The notes under the pieces were generated by a model. It searched no databases. It had not been told where the DNA came from and saw nothing but the letters and a program-made list of their open reading frames with translations. A stretch of DNA of 12,753 nt from Euperipatoides rowelli. Taxonomy: Eukaryota; Onychophora; Udeonychophora; Euonychophora; Peripatopsidae. How positions within the stretch are numbered: the first letter of the stretch is position 1; each line of letters starts with the position of its first letter. Shown one piece after another: positions 8,429 through 12,753 of this stretch. The stretch is taken from assembly GCA_003024985.2 (NCBI GenBank), contig PXIH01S0010501.1; one strand, 5' to 3'. The position numbers were made by a program, and so were the translations under genes.

Positions 8429-9292
8429 TTAAAAATGATTGGTGGAAATAAAGTTAATTATTCATAAAAATATGTTTGATTATACTATTGGTGCACTTTT
8501 TGTTATATCTGCAGGAAAACCGCTGCGAAGGGAACCCTTAAACATGAATTTATAAAACTGTCTGAAATGATATAAAAGTCAAATCTTTAAAGTAAAAAAA
8601 AGGATTACGATTTAGGGAACAGAACCAAGAAGAAGCTTTTCCAGAAGAGTTCACTCCAACTCTGCAGTGCTGCCTAGAATAGAGGAAGCTCCGACTCAAA
8701 GCTGTAAAGATGTGCCAGTAGTTTTACAGTACCTGCAGCTGACCGATCTGTTAGTTCCAGCGAAACTAATTGTGATGAAAACTAGTAAATTTTGTGTCTC
8801 CTGTAAGGCTGTCAAACACTTCGTCAAATAATAACACAGTAAGTCAGCTCTAAAAGCACTTTGTATTCATATTTCCATGCCTAATATGTTAAAGAGTAGA
8901 GATAAACTTTTTGCAAGGTTTATTTGATTTCTCATTAGTGCTAAACGTATTTGGGCTCATATTACCATAAGTGAAGTTTTTCATTACTTTATTCATTACA
9001 AGTTCTGTTCCTGCAATTTATAATTCAACAAAATTTCAAAAATAATATTTCTTTACAAGTAGATTTTTTTTATCCAAAAAAAAGTTATCGCTAAGATCTT
9101 TTGTTTTATCAATCAAGCTAAAGAAAAACAAGAGAAGAAAAGAAATGATTATATAATAGTTTTTCTGTCATTTGATTTGAAAAGAATTAGGAAAACTAAT
9201 GATGGAAGCTTTTACTCTAGCTAAAGAGTTGAAGAGCGTGGCTGACCAGTCACAACCAAGAGAATCTAAACTAACAAAAGTAGTTTAATTTT
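8429..9292 (+). repeat. 850-bp direct repeat, right copy
   Basis: This is the second copy of the unit at 7143-7990, starting 1286 bp downstream of the first. It is slightly longer through small insertions, for example near 8578-8602. Conserved blocks are spread over the whole unit, including one around catatttccatgcctaata, and are not concentrated in any reading frame. One minus-strand stretch just after a ctag acceptor-like word reads ALQSWSELFWKSFF in this copy, but the left copy has a stop there, so coding is not supported. Confidence 0.85.
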
Positions 9293-10515
9293 AGTTATCA
9301 GTAACAATATAACCCTAGACTTTTTCTCCCTGCATGTCTTGTGATCGCTGAACAATCCTCGGAGAGAAGAAACATTTAAAAGATAAAAACAGAAGTCAAT
9401 AAAAGATTTATGATTTCCAGCCCAAATGAAAGTTGATTGTATTTATGCTGCCTAAAACAAGCAAATGAAGAAGTAGACACTCTAGTTAATTGGATTAAAG
9501 AAACATCACTGTTTTACTATCAGTTGACTTTCAATCATTATTTTTCTGCACTACAATATAGTTAAAAGAAACAATAACTTTATTTTAAGGCTAAGAAGAT
9601 TTTTTTCTATGAACATTTAAATAAGCAGAAATATACGCTACTATTTAAATAACTCCAGGAAGCGTCAAGCGAACATTTTTTTAAAGAATAATTATCTTTG
9701 AAGGAAAAGAAACAAGGAAAGCAAAGGATGGTAAAAACAGACTTCAAATCGTAAGTTTGATATTTTTATATTTTATTGTAAGTCAGAAGGGATATATAAT
9801 TAGGTTTTTTTTTTTATATATACATGCATCTAACCATTTTTTTCTTATTAATACATTACAATATTAGTAGTTATATTTATTTGTCCAAACTATTAGAGTC
9901 TTAATGATTTTTAATCAATTATAAAAATAGATTTATTGTGATTTAAGGTATTGTATTTTGTTGTATATTTTTAAACTATTAGAAATTTTATTAATATAAT
10001 AACCTGGAATAACAATATCTTAAACATTATAGAGGAGAACATTAATTTCATTATTTAAAAAAGATTATAACTATTTATGTATATATTTTTAAACTATTTA
10101 TTCATGTTATTAGCAATTAATGTACATTGAATAAATTGCATATATTTTTTAACCTAAACAAGAGTCCAATATCTTATTCATAATTAGATAAACGTTATTG
10201 ATCTATGTTCACAAAAATAATAATCATATTATTTTTCACAGCCAAATTAGAGTTTTTTTTAAAGCTAGTTCTCATACCAAATAATTATTTTTAACCCTTA
10301 TTCAGTTGAGTGGGACTGCTACACCGGGATCATCTTAAATTTTGGTGAAGAAGCGAGTATCTGTTTAAATAACTACAGTATTCTGGCCCTCTCAGAAGCT
10401 ATATTGTCAATATTAACAGTAATAACTGTATCATACTTAAATATTTAGTTGGTCATTTATTTATTAATTGATTTTTATTGTGGAATTATTAGAACTCTAT
10501 TCCTGCATATGTTAG
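9293..10515. other. AT-rich non-coding stretch
   Basis: I see no gene, RNA or clear repeat in about 1.2 kb. A T11 run lies at 9805-9815. Both strands are rich in stops. It is consistent with intergenic or intronic DNA. Confidence 0.65.
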
Positions 10516-10658
10516 CTGTCTAGTGCATTAATATTAGTTAGTCAGGATTAGATAGGAACAGAAAATAATATCAATTATTTTATTATAACCTTTTCAACCT
10601 TGCTGAACAACTGTTGCCGGCTGCTGTAGTGCATTAACATTGGTTAATCAAGTCAGAA
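10516..10658 (+). repeat. tandem duplication of a ~35-bp motif
   Basis: The sequence ctgtctagtgcattaatatt (continuing to 10553) recurs as ctg.tagtgcattaacattg at 10624-10658 with a few differences. The shared pattern is tagtgcattaa(t/c)att(a/g)gtta(g/a)tca. The second copy runs directly into the dispersed repeat shared with 8319-8427. Confidence 0.6.
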
Positions 10659-10734
10659 GAGAGTGTGGTGTTTGCTTGAGACAGACTCAGTGAAGCCAAT
10701 TGTTGTCATTGACATAAATCACAGGTTTAGTTCA
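10613..10734 (+). repeat. dispersed repeat copy (pair with 8319-8427)
   Basis: This is the partner of 8319-8427, sharing gaagagagtg (10656-10665), a gactcagt word, and cataaatcacaggttta near the end. A further partial copy of its last 40 bases follows at 10803-10849. The local cluster of partial copies suggests repeated duplication or nested insertion. Confidence 0.5.
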
Positions 10735-10802
10735 CAACTGTCTCACAAACATTGTAATAGATATAACGATCAGGAATCCTTAGCTCCAGAGTTGTGTTTT
10801 AC

Positions 10803-10849
10803 ACATAAATCACTGGATTAGCCATAACTGGATCGACTTATCTCTCAAC
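10803..10849 (+). repeat. partial copy of the 10712-10750 segment
   Basis: Both segments read acataaatcac(a/t)gg(t/a)tta, followed by a (c/t)aactg word and then a tctc(t)ca word. The second is about 91 bp downstream of the first. It is part of the same small repeat cluster. Confidence 0.5.
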
Positions 10850-11594
10850 AAAGTAGAATGTATAAACCCCACACATATATAATAAAGTTTCATATAAAAA
10901 TTAAAAGCATTCATACAAGAACCAAGCTGATAGTATAAACCCCAAGTTTAGCTACACAATACTTTAGGATAGGGACTTGAAGTATCACCATATGCAGTAA
11001 TATTGTGTCAGCGTTAGTTCATAGTGTTAGAGTATAGATATCTAGTGCTAAACTGGATATATAAAACCAACTAAATATGACACACACACACACACACATA
11101 ATAATCTCAGCTCCAATTATTATTTCTTTGAAAATAATTTAAATTATTAAATTGAAGATATATTTCCTAAAATAATGAATTAAACCTTAGATATAAAAAG
11201 AACCTTACCGCTAATTGTACCATTCCACCTGGGGTGCTGAATCAAATACATTTTTCTTACATACTTAAATGTGCTCAACTTTATGATCTCACCAAGTTTT
11301 TTAGTTACATTTCTCATGTTGAACTTATCTACTCAGCAATATAATACAATTTTTTTTGATAGATAAAGTCAGATCAATTTATAAACATCTATTTGTATCC
11401 AAAAAATGTAGTCTGAGAATTTTTAATTTGAAAAATGTGATTGGAATTATGTTCCATCTGCAATGAAAAACATTTTAATAAGTTTACAAATTTTTTGATT
11501 CATGTCAAGTTAAAATCGGTTAAGAATTATACAAATAGTGATTATTTTAAATAATTAATTGATGTCCTTAGTTATCCAGTATTATTTGAGAACT
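10850..11594. other. AT-rich non-coding stretch with microsatellite
   Basis: No gene is supported. The word tataaacccca occurs twice, at about 10861 and 10934. A (CA)9 tract lies at 11080-11098. The rest is AT-rich with no long frame on either strand. Confidence 0.6.
11080..11098 (+). repeat. CA dinucleotide microsatellite
   Basis: Nine uninterrupted CA units preceded by an A. This is a typical eukaryotic dinucleotide microsatellite and is likely length-polymorphic. Confidence 0.95.
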
Positions 11595-11613
11595 CTACAT
11601 TGATCCAATGTAG
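11595..11613. repeat. 8-bp perfect hairpin
   Basis: ctacattg (11595-11602) and caatgtag (11606-11613) are exact reverse complements around a three-base loop, atc. It lies 10 bp left of the large foldback element but is not matched on that element's right side. Confidence 0.6.
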
Positions 11614-11623
11614 TGAGTGAATT

Positions 11624-11939
11624 TTGAATAACACCAAGATGACATCCTGTACTGCATAATTAATAACATATTTTTTATTAAAAAGAATTGTAGTATAACA
11701 TCGATTTCTCATCTGTGATCTTTTTCAAGGCAAACATATAGCTATAATGAAAAAATGACAAAGTAAGGAAACATTTTATAATTGTCATTTTTTTTTTCAT
11801 TTTTTTCTCTTCAATATAGCTGTATGTTTGGCTTGAAAAAGATCACAGTTCAGAAATCGATCAGCATACTACAATTCTTTTAAAATCAAAAATATGTTTT
11901 TAATTATGTAGTACAGGATATCATTTTGGTGTTATTCAA
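11624..11939. mobile_element. foldback / MITE-like inverted repeat
   Basis: The left arm (11624-11761) and right arm (11782-11939) are reverse complements over their whole length. Identity is about 88 % by eye across the outer 122 bases, and a T/A-rich expansion lies near the inner end of the right arm. The outer ends share ttgaataacacc. The loop is about 20 bases (11762-11781). There is no open frame. The layout fits a foldback-type MITE or a hairpin-RNA source. I cannot see a convincing target-site duplication: left flank gtgaattt, right flank tatcc. The superfamily is therefore open. Confidence 0.8.
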
Positions 11940-12010
11940 TATCCTAAAATATTTACCCTTTATGGATTCTGAAAAAAAATTGGTGTACAGTATTATGGTT
12001 AAAATTGATA

Positions 12011-12620
12011 TTTAATGAGTTTCACATTGTTAGCTGCCATATTGATTCAAGATGGTGGGTGAATTGATAATTTTTAAGAGTTTTAAATTGTAAACTGAAT
12101 GTCACATTGATTCCAAATGATGGATGATTTATGAGTTTTAAAATGTAAATTTAATGGTATATTGATTCAATATAGTGGATGAATTAATCCATTAAACTCC
12201 AATGTCGACCCTCAATTGCCATTTATAATTTTGCAAATTGTGCTCTTTAGCCAGCATAACATCCACTTTTTGTCTCTTATTTGCTACTCCATTTATCTGT
12301 CTAAAAACTATCAAGAAATATTTAACAATTATTTTTTACGATTTGGATTGATGAATCCACATTTAATGATATTTGATGAGTTTCGAATTAATTGGTGCCA
12401 TGTTGATTTGAGATGATAGATTTGGTTAAAAAATAAGAGGTTGATAGTTTTTGATATTGGTTTAAAATAATATATTTTTTCAAAACTATATGGTAGAATA
12501 ACTTATATGCCTATATCCATTTGCTACAAGTTTATATTATAATTAATTATCAATTTTTATGCACTTTTAAACTCAAGTTGGCTTCAATGTTGATTTAAGA
12601 TGGTAGACTGGCTAATGATA
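12011..12620 (+). repeat. degenerate tandem array, five copies of a ~60-bp unit
   Basis: The core attgattcaagatggtgg-atgaatt recurs at 12041-12065, 12106-12130, 12161-12185, 12402-12426 and 12589-12613 with increasing divergence. In the first four copies it is preceded by a tgagttt or agagttt word; the last copy lacks a clear one. The first three copies are spaced 65 and 55 bp. The last two are further apart, with other sequence between, including the inverted 30-bp motif at 12196-12224. Each core has partial dyad symmetry (ccatattgattcaagatgg). It looks like an old minisatellite or the subterminal repeats of a transposon. Confidence 0.65.
12196..12224 (-). repeat. inverted copy of the 30-bp motif at 1667-1741
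   Basis: Read on the minus strand this is aaatggcaattgagggtcga followed by cattggagt. It matches the second copy at 1712-1741 in 25 of 29 positions, with all four differences A/G transitions. It sits inside the degenerate tandem array. Confidence 0.6.
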
Positions 12621-12701
12621 AATTACCTTATTCTGTGGACGTGGGTAAATTTCTTGTTTCAAGATTCAGCATGATTACAATAACTTTTCATTATATGATT
12701 A

Positions 12702-12753
12702 AACAAATAACCCTATTTACTTAATAAATGAATAACAAATAACCCTATTTGAT
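12702..12753 (+). repeat. 32-bp-period direct repeat running to the window edge
   Basis: The 17-base word aacaaataaccctattt occurs at 12702-12718 and again, exactly, at 12734-12750. The array may continue past the right edge, so its full size cannot be judged. Confidence 0.7.

Noticed and set aside
8429-9292. Conserved minus-strand exon within the 850-bp repeat (ALQSWSELFWKSFF after a ctag acceptor-like site)
   Set aside because: The equivalent position in the left copy has a stop, indels are not in multiples of three, and conservation is spread across non-coding parts as well.
12216-12416. 66-codon plus-strand ORF at the right end
   Set aside because: It overlaps the degenerate tandem array and the inverted 30-bp motif, shows no motif, and is AT-driven.

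Overview
The window looks like AT-rich, non-coding eukaryotic (most likely animal) chromosomal DNA. By eye G+C is about a quarter to 30 %. Poly-A/T tracts, a CA microsatellite, diverged dispersed repeats, a foldback element and only short stop-riddled reading frames fill it. I see no rRNA, complete tRNA, CRISPR array, operon, ribosome binding site or intact gene. Every open frame I could find is under 100 codons and most are chance frames in AT-rich DNA. Three single N bases (1552, 3386, 8428) suggest ambiguous base calls or a consensus assembly. I cannot name the species; an invertebrate is a guess from base composition and repeat style.

Layout. Positions 1-1666 are plain AT-rich DNA with two weak hairpins. 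Positions 1667-1741 hold two copies of a 30-bp motif, and a third copy lies in inverted orientation at 12196-12224. Positions 2053-2090 form a perfect 16-bp hairpin. Positions 2197-2304 hold a 35-codon acidic ORF. Positions about 2653-3300 look like a badly decayed tyrosine-recombinase gene, with an FLGFLRIGELTV motif and a frameshifted GPLF about 70 codons further on. Positions 3500-4060 form an island richer in G+C than its surroundings. Its minus strand carries a broken, unidentified coding remnant of about 150 codons, and short direct repeats flank its core.

Positions 4061-7142 are mostly featureless AT-rich DNA with a G10 run, a small ORF region and small hairpins. Positions 7143-7990 and 8429-9292 are two direct copies of a roughly 850-bp repeat, with blocks of 48 and 30 identical bases between copies. 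The spacer between them carries another repeat (8319-8427) that recurs at 10613-10734, inside a cluster of smaller duplications (10516-10850). A (CA)9 microsatellite follows at 11080-11098. Positions 11624-11939 are a foldback element with arms of about 140-158 bp, resembling a MITE or hairpin-RNA source. Positions 12011-12620 hold five diverged copies of a unit about 55-65 bp long, and a 32-bp-period direct repeat runs to the right edge.

No set of genes here works together. The window reads as repeat-derived intergenic or intronic sequence. The two possible old coding relics (2653-3300 and 3500-4060) are the parts most worth a database search. I found no support for an intact, previously undescribed system.
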